Assembly: GCF_002835665.1 (NCBI RefSeq)
Contig: NZ_PIZV01000055.1
Location: 1 to 64,000, forward strand
From: Chryseobacterium sp. PMSZPI
Lineage (GTDB): Bacteria; Bacteroidota; Bacteroidia; Flavobacteriales; Weeksellaceae
Direction of reading: 5' to 3'
Length of the DNA: 64,000 nt
The position numbers and the translations under genes were made by a program. This document shows, in pieces, positions 18,643-27,820 of this stretch; the stretch's first letter is position 1, and every line of letters starts with the position of its first letter. Below the pieces are notes generated by a model. That model searched no databases, was not told where the DNA came from, and saw only the letters and a list, made by a program, of their open reading frames with translations.

Positions 18643-19239
18643 ATGGTTTACAAAATCCGCGTAATATTAGATGCGAAAGAGGATATTTTCCGTGATATTG
18701 AAGTAAAGGGAAAGCAATCGTTATGGAACTTACATTTAGGAATAAAAAGTGCATTCAGTCTGCAAGGTGAAGAGCTTTCTACTTTTAATCTGTTAGAAAA
18801 TGACGGAACAATAGTAAAAAGTGTCCCATTGGAAGATATGAGTGATGATGGTGATGGTGAGATTATGTCAGATGTTTACATTGATGAAGCTTTTGAAAAT
18901 GTAGGTGACAAAGCACAATTCCAATATGGACTTCTTGATCTTTGGGAATTCTTCTGTGAGCTTGTAGAAGTAATTGAAGAAACAAAAGCTGTAAACTACC
19001 CAATTACAGTATATAGATTTGGAAATGTTCCTTTGAAAGCTCCTAGCAAAAACGGTAATGCAGGAGGATCTAAAAAGAAATCAGCAATGCCTCTGGCAGA
19101 TGATGAGTTTGGTTTTGATGAAGATTTCGGAGGTGGTGGAAACTTCTCTGATGAAGACGATAGCTTTGATGACGAGGAAGAAGACGACTACAACGACGAT
19201 GTCTTCGATGATGAGGAGGATAACGATGATGAAAGATAA
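18643..19239 (+). CDS. pRiA4b ORF-3-like protein with acidic tail
   Basis: A 198-residue cytoplasmic protein of the plasmid pRiA4b ORF-3-like family (also called IS1096 TnpR-like passenger family). The domain spans about 1-135: MVYKIRVILDAKEDIFRDIEVKGKQ style opening, SLWNLHLGIKSAF, YIDEAFENVGDKAQFQYGLLD. The last 45 residues are an almost pure Asp/Glu tail (DDEFGFDEDFGG to DDEEDNDDER). Function is unknown; despite the family name, no transposon is nearby. An excellent promoter precedes it and a strong terminator follows, so it is probably a single, well-expressed gene. Confidence 0.85.
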   Translation: MVYKIRVILDAKEDIFRDIEVKGKQSLWNLHLGIKSAFSLQGEELSTFNLLENDGTIVKSVPLEDMSDDGDGEIMSDVYIDEAFENVGDKAQFQYGLLDLWEFFCELVEVIEETKAVNYPITVYRFGNVPLKAPSKNGNAGGSKKKSAMPLADDEFGFDEDFGGGGNFSDEDDSFDDEEEDDYNDDVFDDEEDNDDER

Positions 19240-19262
19240 GAGGTAAAGATATACAAATACAG

Positions 19263-19290
19263 CCCCGGATTTTTAATCCGGGGTTTTTTA
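19263..19290 (+). terminator. Rho-independent terminator
   Basis: A perfect 9-bp stem (19263-19271 with 19275-19283), a 3-nt loop and a T6 run follow the pRiA4b ORF-3-like gene. Confidence 0.92.
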
Positions 19291-19309
19291 TGGACTAAAC
19301 GGTGGAAGT

Positions 19310-19520
19310 GTAAATGGCTGAGAAGCCTGAGAAGGCTAAGGAGGCTGAGAAAGTAAAGAAAGTAAAGACAGTTAGTTATAGAGTTCTTTCCAGTCATTCG
19401 CCCTTTTACCTTTTACCTTTTCGCATCTTCGCATTTTCGCCTCCTCAGCTTTCTTCGCTTTTTTGCTCCCTTTACGGTTTAGCCCTTTTGTCTCTCCACT
19501 CTTTTTCCTCCTATCCAAAT
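19310..19520. repeat. Purine-rich / pyrimidine-rich imperfect inverted repeat
   Basis: The left half is built of GCTGAGAAGG/AAGTAAAG units, and the right half of CTTTTACC/CTTCGC/CTCAGCTTTC units that are roughly their complements. The region can therefore fold into a long imperfect hairpin. It carries no convincing gene; open frames across it are low-complexity. It resembles degenerate dispersed intergenic repeats. A TACTTTTG box at 19525-19532 just past it is a likely -7 element for the amylase gene. Confidence 0.5.
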
Positions 19521-19546
19521 TCCTTACTTTTGTTAAAAATAGATTA

Positions 19547-20896
19547 ATGAAAAAATTAATTTTATTAGCTATAATTGGTCTGGGAATTGTTTCCTGTACC
19601 ACTCAAAGAAATACCTCCAAAATGACAGAATTACCGAAAGAATGGAAACATTCCACCAATATATACGAAGTTAATATCAGACAATATACCCAGGAAGGAA
19701 CTTTCAAAGCATTTGCAAAAGAAATGCCCCGCCTCAAGTCGATGGGAATAAGAACCCTTTGGTTTATGCCTATTACTCCGATTGCCCAACAGAATAAAAA
19801 AGGAAGTTTGGGAAGTCCTTACGCGGCTGCAGATTATACTTCTATCAATCCGGAGTTTGGAACTCTACAGGATTTTAAAGATTTGGTGAATGAAGCTCAT
19901 CGATTAGGATTCAAGGTGATTATTGATTGGGTAGCCAATCATACAGGTTGGGACCATATCTGGACCAAAACACATCCTGAGTTTTATTTAAAAGATCCGG
20001 ATGGGAAATTTCATATAGCATCAGGTATGGATGATATCATAGAATTGGATTATAAAAACCAGGAAATGCGTCAGGCAATGATTGATGCAATGAAATTTTG
20101 GGTTAGAGAAACCGATATTGATGGTTTTAGGTGTGATTTGGCTTCTTGGGTAGAAGTGGATTTTTGGGAACAAGCCCGTCCTGCAGTAGAACAACTAAAG
20201 CCATTATTCTGGCTGGGAGAATTTGATGAATTGGAAAGTCCGGAGTATGGAAAAGTTTTCGATGCCAGCTATTCCTGGAAATGGATGCATAAATCTGCGG
20301 ATTACTATAAAAATAATGAGCCTCTTCAGGAATTGAAAGATTTATTGGTGCAATATTCCAATATCGGAGATGCTTCTATGAGAGCATGGTTTACCTCCAA
20401 CCACGATGAAAACTCTTGGAATGGAACGGAATATGAAAAATATGGAGTTATTACCAAGCCTATGGCTGTATTCTCAGCAACATGGAATGGTATCCCATTG
20501 CTATATTCGGGGCAGGAGCTTCCCAATATGAAAAGACTTGAGTTCTTTGAAAAAGATGTTATCAAATGGACCAATACTTATCAGGTTGCAGATTTTTATA
20601 AGACATTATTAGATCTTAAAACTCTTAATCCGGCTTTGAGAGGGGGTGATTCTAATGTAACAACCTACCTGTTGAATACAACCGCCAATGATAAGATTTT
20701 GGCATATAAAAGAAAAAATGGAAATAATGAGGTCCTTGTGGTTCTGAATATGTCAAAAGAACCGGTGAACTTTCGTATTGATGATGAACAGGTATCAGGA
20801 ACGTTCAGAAATGTTTTTGATAAAACAAAAAGAGACTTCAATAATGGAAAAGATTTCAATTTCCAGGTTTCTGATTATGCCGTTTTTGAAAAATAA
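19547..20896 (+). CDS. GH13 alpha-amylase family lipoprotein
   Basis: A 449-residue starch- or alpha-glucan-acting hydrolase of family GH13, anchored as a lipoprotein (lipobox IVSC, Cys17). The start is the ATG at 19547; a longer in-frame reading upstream runs through low-complexity repeat. The catalytic triad is visible: Asp197 (GFRCDLAS), Glu225 (WLGEFDE) and Asp287 (TSNHDEN), with DWVANHTG at about 127-134. It ends in a short all-beta domain (about 385-449). It is probably periplasmic or outer-membrane and trims oligosaccharides. No other sugar-utilisation gene lies beside it. Confidence 0.93.
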   Translation: MKKLILLAIIGLGIVSCTTQRNTSKMTELPKEWKHSTNIYEVNIRQYTQEGTFKAFAKEMPRLKSMGIRTLWFMPITPIAQQNKKGSLGSPYAAADYTSINPEFGTLQDFKDLVNEAHRLGFKVIIDWVANHTGWDHIWTKTHPEFYLKDPDGKFHIASGMDDIIELDYKNQEMRQAMIDAMKFWVRETDIDGFRCDLASWVEVDFWEQARPAVEQLKPLFWLGEFDELESPEYGKVFDASYSWKWMHKSADYYKNNEPLQELKDLLVQYSNIGDASMRAWFTSNHDENSWNGTEYEKYGVITKPMAVFSATWNGIPLLYSGQELPNMKRLEFFEKDVIKWTNTYQVADFYKTLLDLKTLNPALRGGDSNVTTYLLNTTANDKILAYKRKNGNNEVLVVLNMSKEPVNFRIDDEQVSGTFRNVFDKTKRDFNNGKDFNFQVSDYAVFEK

Positions 20897-21011
20897 AAAT
20901 TAAAGCCACAAAAGATTCGATAGTTTTAACAACCAATTTTTAAAAGGTAATATACTCCTCTTCTTTGGTGGGATGGTGTTTTTACTCCCAATAAAAATCC
21001 AGTATTGCATA

Positions 21012-21452
21012 ATGAACAAACAAGAAATAATAAACATAGTCAAATCAAAAATCACAGATAAAATCCAATATTTTGAAAACCTGATTGCGGAAACAAGAGC
21101 TTCCAATAACGATACCAAGAGTTCAATGGGAGATAAGTATGAAACTGGGCGTGAAATGCTTCAACAGGAAATCAATAATTTACAAAGACAGCTTAACGAA
21201 GTCTTGAATCAACAATTTATTTTACAAAAAATTTCATCAGAACCTTCCGATAAAGTTCAAAACGGAGCGTTGGTGAAAACCAATAAAGGATTGTTCTATA
21301 TTTCTGCTTCTCTGGGAGAAATTATTGTTGAAAATCAGAAGATAATGACGGTTTCAGCAGAATCTCCACTGGTGAAGGCTATGTTTGGCAAGAAAATGGG
21401 AGATGCATTTACCATCAATAATATCAATCAGAATATTGAAAATATCTGGTAG
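21012..21452 (+). CDS. GreA/GreB-like small coiled-coil protein
   Basis: A 146-residue cytoplasmic protein. Residues 1-75 form a charged helical hairpin-like segment (NIVKSKITDKIQYFENLI, SSMGDKYETGREMLQQEI) and residues 80-146 a small beta-rich domain (GALVKTNKGLFYISASLGEI). The layout recalls the Gre transcript-cleavage factors, with the acidic tip reduced. Related proteins are often mislabelled 3-oxoacyl-ACP synthase, but no ketosynthase motif is present. The ATG at 21012 is chosen because the upstream extension reads as a hydrophobic stretch out of family. The next gene follows after 20 bp. Confidence 0.7.
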   Translation: MNKQEIINIVKSKITDKIQYFENLIAETRASNNDTKSSMGDKYETGREMLQQEINNLQRQLNEVLNQQFILQKISSEPSDKVQNGALVKTNKGLFYISASLGEIIVENQKIMTVSAESPLVKAMFGKKMGDAFTINNINQNIENIW

Positions 21453-21472
21453 AATTAAACTTTATCACCATT

Positions 21473-22123
21473 ATGAAATTAAAAAAAATACTTCTCTTTG
21501 CCTTTTTATTGGGAAACTTATTCCTTCATGCACAAATTCGTGCCGGTGTTTCAGCTAAGACCTACGATCTGACATCTGTAAACCTGACCATAGACGGTTT
21601 TGTAATTAACCTCAATTCTCAGGGCGAAATTGTAGATTTTCATGCTCCGGAACTGAATGGGAAATATGAATATTATGATGATAAATATTTTGATCAGTAT
21701 AAATATGGAAAACTTAAAAGTATTGGTAACGTCAAAATAGATTATTGGGATGATATGGATAAAAACAGTGAGAAATATGGGAAATTAAAAAGTATTGGAG
21801 ACATCAAGATCGAATATTGGGACAATCCGGTTTTTAATAAAGAAAAATTTGGTAAAGTAAAAAGAATTGGAAGCTTTGCTATCAATTATTGGGAGAACGA
21901 TATTATCGATAACAGCCGGTATGGAAAACTGAAGTCAATAGGTGATATTTCAATTGATTACGGAACCAAAGATATTATTGATGATAGTAAATATCAAAAA
22001 CTAATAAAGTTTGGTCCTGTACGCCTTGATTACTGGAATGATAAGTATACTGAAAAAGCTAAATATGGCCAATTGAAATCCATCAATGGAAACAGTGAAG
22101 AGATAAGTGTTTCCGTGTTATGA
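21473..22123 (+). CDS. Exported protein of six 24-residue YGKLKSIG repeats
   Basis: A 216-residue exported protein of unknown function. A signal peptide ends near residue 20 (LFLHA). After a lead-in (about 25-75) comes a repeat with an exact 24-residue period: the first aromatic residue of YGKLKSIG-type motifs falls at 78, 102, 126, 150, 174 and 198. Each unit continues with a strand of the form IKIDYW and a variable acidic Asn/Asp segment. The regular period and alternating aromatic residues suggest a beta-solenoid or beta-meander. I recognise no named family. It is probably co-transcribed with the Gre-like gene, and a terminator follows. Confidence 0.75.
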   Translation: MKLKKILLFAFLLGNLFLHAQIRAGVSAKTYDLTSVNLTIDGFVINLNSQGEIVDFHAPELNGKYEYYDDKYFDQYKYGKLKSIGNVKIDYWDDMDKNSEKYGKLKSIGDIKIEYWDNPVFNKEKFGKVKRIGSFAINYWENDIIDNSRYGKLKSIGDISIDYGTKDIIDDSKYQKLIKFGPVRLDYWNDKYTEKAKYGQLKSINGNSEEISVSVL

Positions 22124-22204
22124 TGTCGTCAAATGATAAAAAAAATAATATCCCGTAGTTGGCAGGTATACAAATGTTTAATAGAAAACGGATATGGCTA
22201 TTAT

Positions 22205-22237
22205 AAAAAGCATTCATAAAAATGGATGCTTTTTTTG
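22205..22237 (+). terminator. Rho-independent terminator
   Basis: A 9-bp stem (22209-22217 with 22222-22230, one G-T pair), AAAA loop and T7 run lie between the repeat protein and thyA. A TAAATTTG box (22249-22256) for thyA begins 12 bp later. Confidence 0.85.
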
Positions 22238-22277
22238 ATGGTTTTCACTAAATTTGAACCATAAAATTCCATTCAAA

Positions 22278-23072
22278 ATGCAAAACTATCTAGACCTTTT
22301 ACAACATATTTTAGACAACGGGACCGATAAAACCGATAGAACCGGTACAGGAACAAGAAGTGTTTTCGGATATCAGTTAAGATATGATTTGTCGAAAGGA
22401 TTTCCTTTGGTAACGACTAAAAAAGTGCATTTAAAATCAATCATTTACGAATTGTTATGGTTTCTAAAAGGAGATACTAATATCAAATATCTTAACGATA
22501 ACGGAGTAAGTATCTGGGATGAATGGGCTAATGAAAATGGTGACTTGGGGCCTGTTTACGGTGCTCAATGGAGAAGTTGGACCGGAGCTGATGGAAAAAT
22601 AGTAGATCAGATTACAGAAGTTATTGACCAGATCAAAAAGAATCCTGATTCCAGAAGATTAATTGTATCAGCATGGAATGTGGCAGAAATTCCTAATATG
22701 GCTCTGGCGCCTTGTCATGCACTATTTCAGTTTTATGTTGCAGATGGAAAATTGTCTTTGCAACTTTATCAAAGAAGTGCGGATGTTTTCCTTGGAGTTC
22801 CATTCAATATTGCAAGCTATGCTTTATTGTTAATGATGGTTGCACAGGTTTGTGACTTGGAAGTAGGAGATTATGTTCATAGTTTCGGTGATGTTCATAT
22901 TTACAATAATCACTTTGAACAAGTGAAAAAACAGCTTTCAAGAGAGCCAAGATCCCTTCCAACAATGAGGCTAAATCCTGAGATTAAAGATATCTTCGAT
23001 TTCAATTTTGAAGATTTTACGTTGGAGAATTATGATCCACATCCGGGGATTAAAGCTCCTGTAGCTGTTTAA
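22278..23072 (+). CDS. thyA: Thymidylate synthase
   Basis: Methylates dUMP to dTMP using methylene-tetrahydrofolate, in the cytoplasm. From the ATG at 22278 it is 264 residues, the same as classical ThyA. Catalytic Cys146 is in [13 protein letters not shown]; the phosphate-binding [10 protein letters not shown] (125-134), [18 protein letters not shown] and the C-terminal IKAPVAV are all intact. A TTG eight codons upstream is in frame but extends past the family's usual start. Dihydrofolate reductase, often beside thyA, is not in this window. Confidence 0.97.
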   Translation: MQNYLDLLQHILDNGTDKTDRTGTGTRSVFGYQLRYDLSKGFPLVTTKKVHLKSIIYELLWFLKGDTNIKYLNDNGVSIWDEWANENGDLGPVYGAQWRSWTGADGKIVDQITEVIDQIKKNPDSRRLIVSAWNVAEIPNMALAPCHALFQFYVADGKLSLQLYQRSADVFLGVPFNIASYALLLMMVAQVCDLEVGDYVHSFGDVHIYNNHFEQVKKQLSREPRSLPTMRLNPEIKDIFDFNFEDFTLENYDPHPGIKAPVAV

Positions 23073-23092
23073 TATCAATATATAAAAGTATA

Positions 23093-23121
23093 GAAGTGGA
23101 GCGATGAACTCCACTTTTTTT
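23093..23121 (+). terminator. Rho-independent terminator
   Basis: An 8-bp stem (23094-23101 with 23109-23116), 7-nt loop and T-run follow thyA. Confidence 0.85.
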
Positions 23122-23155
23122 GTAACTTTAAGAACGAAATATCTACCTATTTATC

Positions 23156-23374
23156 ATGAAATCACTTAAAATTAGTATTGAAGAAAATACAGATGTGGAA
23201 AAATTGAAAGAAATTTTACTGCAGATTAAAGGAATTGCTTCCGTAGATATTATTGACGAAGAAAACCCTGAAAGTGAACTGAAGAAAGCTTTTGCCAAAA
23301 CAAAAGAACAGTTGAAGAAAGGAGATTATGAAACGCTTGTTAATGATATTTTTGATATAATCATAAAAAAATAA
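23156..23374 (+). CDS. Small hypothetical protein
   Basis: A 72-residue acidic and lysine-rich cytoplasmic protein with a beta-alpha-beta start (LKISIEENTDVEKLKEILLQIKG, then VDII) and a helical C-terminus. The size and fold pattern recall antitoxin-like proteins of toxin-antitoxin pairs, but no toxin gene is adjacent: the next gene, 25 bp on, is an aminopeptidase. I do not recognise the family. The good coding pattern and its place between a terminator and a co-directional gene support it as real. Confidence 0.65.
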   Translation: MKSLKISIEENTDVEKLKEILLQIKGIASVDIIDEENPESELKKAFAKTKEQLKKGDYETLVNDIFDIIIKK

Positions 23375-23399
23375 TTCTAAAAAATAATAAAGTAGACAG

Positions 23400-25910
23400 A
23401 TGAGAAAGGCCATTTTATCGATTGCTATACTTGGAATTTTATTTTCCACAAACGTATCAGCACAGACGGAGACTTCGGGAAGAGAAAAAATATACAGAGC
23501 TACTCATACCAAGGTAACAGAACTTAAACATACCAAGTTAAAAGTAAATTTCGATTATCAAAAAGAGCAAATGAACGGGGAGGAATGGCTTACTGCTACT
23601 CCTTATTTTTATCCTACAAACGAATTAACACTTGATGCTAAAGGAATGTTGATTCATGAAGTTGCTCTTGATAATAATGGAAAAAAATCTCCTTTAAAAT
23701 ATGAGTACAAGGATGATATTTTAAAAATTAATCTGGACAAGACTTATCAGAAAAATCAGGATTATACTGTATACATTAAATATACCGCCCGTCCAAATGA
23801 GGTGAAACAACAGGGGAGTATGGCGATTAATGATGCAAAAGGGCTTTATTTTATCAATGCTCAGGGAACGGAACCTAATATGCCAACACAAATTTGGACA
23901 CAGGGAGAAACGGAATCCTCATCTGCATGGTTCCCTACAATCGATAAACCAAATCAAAAGACCACTCAGGAAATTTACATGACGGTTCCTGATAAATACG
24001 TTACACTTTCCAATGGTATTTTAAAAGAATCTCAGAAAGAATCCAACGGATTGCGAACCGATCATTGGGTGATGGATAAAAGACACTCTACTTATCTGTT
24101 CTTCATGGGAGTAGGAGAATATGCTATCGTAAAAGATAAATGGAAAAATATCTCGGTAGATTATTATATCGAAAAAGAATACGAGCCTTATGCAAAGCAG
24201 ATCTACGGAAATACTCCTGAAATGATAGAGTTTTTCTCTAAAAAAATGAACTATGACTTCCCATGGCCAAAATATGCGCAGATTTCCGGAAGAAATTATG
24301 TAAGTGGTGCCATGGAAAATACAACGGCAACCCTTCACGGTAGTGATATTCTTCAAAAACCGGGACAATTAATTGATGAAAATAAGTGGGAAGATACCAT
24401 TGCGCACGAATTATTTCACCATTGGTTTGGAGACCTCGTGACAGCAGAAAGCTGGAGTAACCTTACCGTAAACGAGTCCTTTGCCAATTATTCCGAATAT
24501 CTTTGGAATGAATATAAGTATGGAAAAGATCAGGCAGATTATCACCTGATGTCTGACGTGAATATGTATCTTCATAATCCGACAGATTTTAAGAAAAATC
24601 TGGTAAGATTCAATTACGGTTCCCGTGAAGATGTTTTTGATTTGGTAACTTATCAAAAAGGAGGAGGAATCCTTAATATGCTAAGAAATTATCTGGGGGA
24701 TGATGCTTTCTTTGCAGGAATGAATGATTATCTGAAAACAAATGAATACCAGAATGCAGAAGCACATCAATTACGACTTTCTTTTGAAAAAGTATCCGGT
24801 AAAGATTTAAATTGGTTCTTTAATCAATGGTATTTTGGAAGTGGAAATCCGAAAATCAATTATACATTCACATTTGAACCTGTGAAAAAACAGGTGGCGG
24901 TAACTATTAACCAGACTCAGGATCAAATGTTTGAGTTTCCATTGGCCATCGATGTGTATGATAACGGAAAGCCTAAAAGATATAATGTTTGGGTAAATGC
25001 GAATGCTCAAAATACCTTTAATTTTGATGTTTCCAAAACTCCAGATCTGGTTAATATTAATGCGGATGGAGTTTTAGTTGCTGAAGTCACAGATAATAAA
25101 ACTCCGGAGCAAAATTTATTACAGTTTACAAATTCTAAAGAATTTAAAAGCAGGTATAAGGCTTTAACAGGAATAAAAGATCAGACAGGAAAAAGTCCGG
25201 CTGTAACAAAATTATTGGCTGCAGCTTTGAAAGATCCGTTTTTTAGAATAAGAAATAAAGCATTGGAATTAATAGACCTTACCAATGCGGAACAAATGAA
25301 AGCTTTAGGGACAGAAGTAGAAAAATTAGCAACCAATGACCCTAAAACCTTGACTCAGGCTGCTGCAATTGCTGCTTTAGCTAAAACAAAAGATAAAAAA
25401 TACATTCCGATATTTGAAAAAGGAGTTAATGCGGTTTCCAATGCCGTTAAAGGAAACTCTCTAAGTGCTATTATTACGATTGATCCATCAAGGGCTAATG
25501 CCTTTGTAGATAAGATTAACCTGGAAGGTGCTTCAGACGAATTATTGGCTACTTTCCTTCCGGTTATTGTTAAAAATAAAGTAACTTCTCAGATGGAGTA
25601 TATTGCTCCTTTAGCCGCTTTTTATCCATTTGTTAAATTCCAGAATCCGGAATTAGGTAAAACTGCAGAGGAAGGTTATAACTGGATCATGGCTTCAGAT
25701 AACCTGAAAGCAGTGGAAAACATTACCAAAATGTTAGGCTATGCAAAAAACCAGATGGCGGATAACCCACAGGCAAAGATGATGGTAGTTCAAATGCTTA
25801 AAGACGGCTTAAGTAAAAAAATGGAATTACTGAAACAGAATCCTCAGAAAGCAGAAAGTATCAACAAACAAATTGATGCTCTGAATAAAGCAATTGAAAA
25901 CTTTAAATAA
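23400..25910 (+). CDS. M1 family aminopeptidase, exported
   Basis: An 836-residue zinc aminopeptidase that removes N-terminal residues from peptides, exported by a signal peptide (to about residue 21, ending NVSA). The exopeptidase motif GAMEN is at 303-307 and the zinc site is HELFHH (His336, Glu337, His340) with Glu359 in NESF, the spacing expected for M1. Substrate-binding Tyr is probably in the DLVTYQKGG region. The C-terminal third (about 590-836) is helical and HEAT-like. A small unknown gene precedes it by 25 bp and a terminator follows. Confidence 0.95.
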   Translation: MRKAILSIAILGILFSTNVSAQTETSGREKIYRATHTKVTELKHTKLKVNFDYQKEQMNGEEWLTATPYFYPTNELTLDAKGMLIHEVALDNNGKKSPLKYEYKDDILKINLDKTYQKNQDYTVYIKYTARPNEVKQQGSMAINDAKGLYFINAQGTEPNMPTQIWTQGETESSSAWFPTIDKPNQKTTQEIYMTVPDKYVTLSNGILKESQKESNGLRTDHWVMDKRHSTYLFFMGVGEYAIVKDKWKNISVDYYIEKEYEPYAKQIYGNTPEMIEFFSKKMNYDFPWPKYAQISGRNYVSGAMENTTATLHGSDILQKPGQLIDENKWEDTIAHELFHHWFGDLVTAESWSNLTVNESFANYSEYLWNEYKYGKDQADYHLMSDVNMYLHNPTDFKKNLVRFNYGSREDVFDLVTYQKGGGILNMLRNYLGDDAFFAGMNDYLKTNEYQNAEAHQLRLSFEKVSGKDLNWFFNQWYFGSGNPKINYTFTFEPVKKQVAVTINQTQDQMFEFPLAIDVYDNGKPKRYNVWVNANAQNTFNFDVSKTPDLVNINADGVLVAEVTDNKTPEQNLLQFTNSKEFKSRYKALTGIKDQTGKSPAVTKLLAAALKDPFFRIRNKALELIDLTNAEQMKALGTEVEKLATNDPKTLTQAAAIAALAKTKDKKYIPIFEKGVNAVSNAVKGNSLSAIITIDPSRANAFVDKINLEGASDELLATFLPVIVKNKVTSQMEYIAPLAAFYPFVKFQNPELGKTAEEGYNWIMASDNLKAVENITKMLGYAKNQMADNPQAKMMVVQMLKDGLSKKMELLKQNPQKAESINKQIDALNKAIENFK

Positions 25911-25934
25911 TTTCAAGCGATTTATTTAAAATAT

Positions 25935-25970
25935 AAAAGCAGCATTGCAATTTTTGTAATGCTGTTTTTT
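25935..25970 (+). terminator. Rho-independent terminator
   Basis: An 11-bp stem (25940-25950 with 25954-25964) followed by T6 ends the aminopeptidase transcript. Confidence 0.85.
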
Positions 25971-26072
25971 GTTATTGAAAAAAGTAGAGTTATTAACAGA
26001 TAACTAAAAAGTGGCGATATTGAAAGGTTATTCAGACTACATTTTATAAATTCGTATAAAAATTTATATAAA

Positions 26073-27401
26073 ATGACTTTTGGAATTGAGGCTGCGGGCT
26101 ATTATGTGCCTGGTTTATATTTGGAGATTAAGGATTTAGCGGAGAAAAGAGGAATAGAACCGGCAAAATTGGAAAAAGGATTAGGATTGCATAAAATGGC
26201 TTTGCCTGACGTTCATGAAGATTCGGCAACCTTTGCGGCGGAAGCACTATTGAAACTTATTAAAGATTATAATATTAATCCGAAAGAAATTGCAAGGGTA
26301 TATCTGGGTACAGAAAGTGCACTGGATGCTGCCAAACCTACAGCTTCTTACGCTGTACAGATGGTAGAAAAAGTATTGGAAAAAGAGTTTGGGGAAAGAA
26401 GTTTCAAAAACTGTGATATTGTAGATATGACTTTTGCATGTGTGGGAGGGGTAGATGCTTTACACAACTCTCTTGATTTTGTAAGGGTAAATCCGGATAA
26501 AAAAGCAATAGTTATTGCCAGTGATTATGCAAAATATGAATTGGCATCTTCCGGAGAATATACACAAGGTGGAGGTGCTGTTGCACTATTGATTTCTTCA
26601 AAACCGGATTTACTGGAAATTGAAAACCAGTGGGGAATTGCTTCAGAAAGCGTTTTTGACTTTTTTAAACCAAGAAGACAATATAAAAAAGAAGATTTAA
26701 GAAATGCTCCCGAAGCTTATCCTGACAACATTGAGATTTTTACTGATGAGCCTGTTTTTGATGGACAGTATTCCAATCAATGCTATCAGGATAGAATAAG
26801 AGAAGCTTATCAGCATTATAAAGAAATAACACATAAGGCCAACCCATATGAAAACTGGGAATATCTTATTTTCCATTTACCCTATGCTTTTCACGGAAAA
26901 AGAGTGTTTACAGAAATTTATAGTATTGAAAACGGACTTTCCTATGTGACTCCGGATGAACAAAAGGCAGTGGCAAAATCAGAAAATTATCTTCAACTTA
27001 TCAATAACAAAATAGAAAGAACACAGAGAGCATCTTCCGAAATTGGGAATATGTATACGGCTTCTATTTTTATGGCACTTCTTTCAGCATTACAAACCTC
27101 TTTTAATGAGAATGAAGAACTATCCGGTAAGGAAATAGGTTTCTTTGGATATGGAAGTGGTTCAAAGTCAAAAGTTTTTGCGGGGAAAATATCAGAGAAT
27201 TGGAAAAAAGTTGTTGAAAAGTGGAATTTATTTGAAAATTTAAACAACAGAATTCCTATCAATTTTGAAACGTATGAGAAGCTGCATAGAAAACAATTGG
27301 ATCAGTCTGTGAATTCAAAATATAAAGGATTTGGATTAGTATCTATAGAATCGGAAAATCCTGTTTTAGATGGAGCCAGATATTATAATTACCAAGATTA
27401 A
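26073..27401 (+). CDS. Hydroxymethylglutaryl-CoA synthase family protein
   Basis: A 442-residue thiolase-fold enzyme of the HMG-CoA synthase family, which condenses acetyl-CoA with acetoacetyl-CoA in the mevalonate pathway. The three family residues are visible: Glu81 (GTESALDAAKP), Cys123 (MTFACVGGVDAL) and His267 (FHLPYAFHGK). GYGSGSKSKVF near residue 370 matches the conserved GSG loop. Several flavobacteria make isoprenoids by the mevalonate route, so MvaS is the first candidate, but a role in polyketide-like beta-branching cannot be excluded from sequence. No other mevalonate gene is adjacent. Confidence 0.85.
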   Translation: MTFGIEAAGYYVPGLYLEIKDLAEKRGIEPAKLEKGLGLHKMALPDVHEDSATFAAEALLKLIKDYNINPKEIARVYLGTESALDAAKPTASYAVQMVEKVLEKEFGERSFKNCDIVDMTFACVGGVDALHNSLDFVRVNPDKKAIVIASDYAKYELASSGEYTQGGGAVALLISSKPDLLEIENQWGIASESVFDFFKPRRQYKKEDLRNAPEAYPDNIEIFTDEPVFDGQYSNQCYQDRIREAYQHYKEITHKANPYENWEYLIFHLPYAFHGKRVFTEIYSIENGLSYVTPDEQKAVAKSENYLQLINNKIERTQRASSEIGNMYTASIFMALLSALQTSFNENEELSGKEIGFFGYGSGSKSKVFAGKISENWKKVVEKWNLFENLNNRIPINFETYEKLHRKQLDQSVNSKYKGFGLVSIESENPVLDGARYYNYQD

Positions 27402-27422
27402 TATTTTTACTTCTAAAATGAT

Positions 27423-27460
27423 AAAAAGCACTCCGGATAATGGAGTGCTTTCTTTTTTAT
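27423..27460 (+). terminator. Rho-independent terminator
   Basis: A perfect 10-bp stem (27425-27434 with 27442-27451), 7-nt loop and T-rich tail follow the HMG-CoA synthase-like gene. Confidence 0.9.
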
Positions 27461-27760
27461 TAGTGTTTTTGTATGTTTTTTTAATAATTTAATATGATTT
27501 TGGTGATTTTTATGCGAATTGAAAATTTAAAATATTATATTTTATTTATTAAAAATATGTATTCTGTTTATATTTTTTATTGTTTTCTTGAATTTGATTT
27601 AACCTAACGAATTTTTTAATGGTTGTTAAAATTCTGTTAATATTAAGTACTTAAGGATTTTTTTACTTTTTTCTAAATTATCACTTTTTAGTCTAACCTT
27701 TTTATTGTTTTTTAATGAAATTAGTGCTTGTTAATAGCTTGTTTTGCAGTGTTTTATAAA
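27461..27760. other. A+T-rich intergenic sequence upstream of the first SusC gene
   Basis: I see no gene here. The 300 bp are extremely A+T-rich, with poly-T tracts such as those around 27540-27600 and 27660-27720, and may bend or take part in regulation of the SusC promoter that follows. Confidence 0.4.
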
Positions 27761-27791
27761 TTGAAAATATTGGTATTTATTGACATATTTG
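27761..27791 (+). promoter_or_regulatory. Promoter of SusC/SusD pair 1
   Basis: TTG (27761-27763), a 20-bp spacer and CATATTTG (27784-27791), 29 bp before the ATG. The same elements with the same spacer lie before SusC pair 2, which supports function even though the first base departs from TAnnTTTG. Confidence 0.6.
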
Positions 27792-27820
27792 TTGATGGTA
27801 TATATTAAAATTTGTTAAAT

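Noticed and set aside
18643..19239. Mobile element suggested by the pRiA4b ORF-3/IS1096 family name
   Set aside because: No transposase, terminal inverted repeats or target duplication is seen nearby.
19058..19246. Methionine- and threonine-rich frame inside the pRiA4b ORF-3-like gene
   Set aside because: It is the shifted reading of the Asp/Glu codon tail and not an independent gene.
19314..19547. Open frames across the purine/pyrimidine-rich repeat before the amylase gene, including a 28-codon N-terminal extension of the amylase
   Set aside because: The frame is low-complexity repeat translation, and the ATG at 19547 gives a proper lipoprotein signal.
21473..22123. CRISPR-like or DNA tandem array suggested by a regular 72-bp period
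   Set aside because: The period is in the protein; the DNA of the units has diverged, and the frame stays open with a signal peptide.
23156..23374. Toxin-antitoxin module
   Set aside because: The small protein is antitoxin-like in size only; no toxin gene is adjacent on either side.
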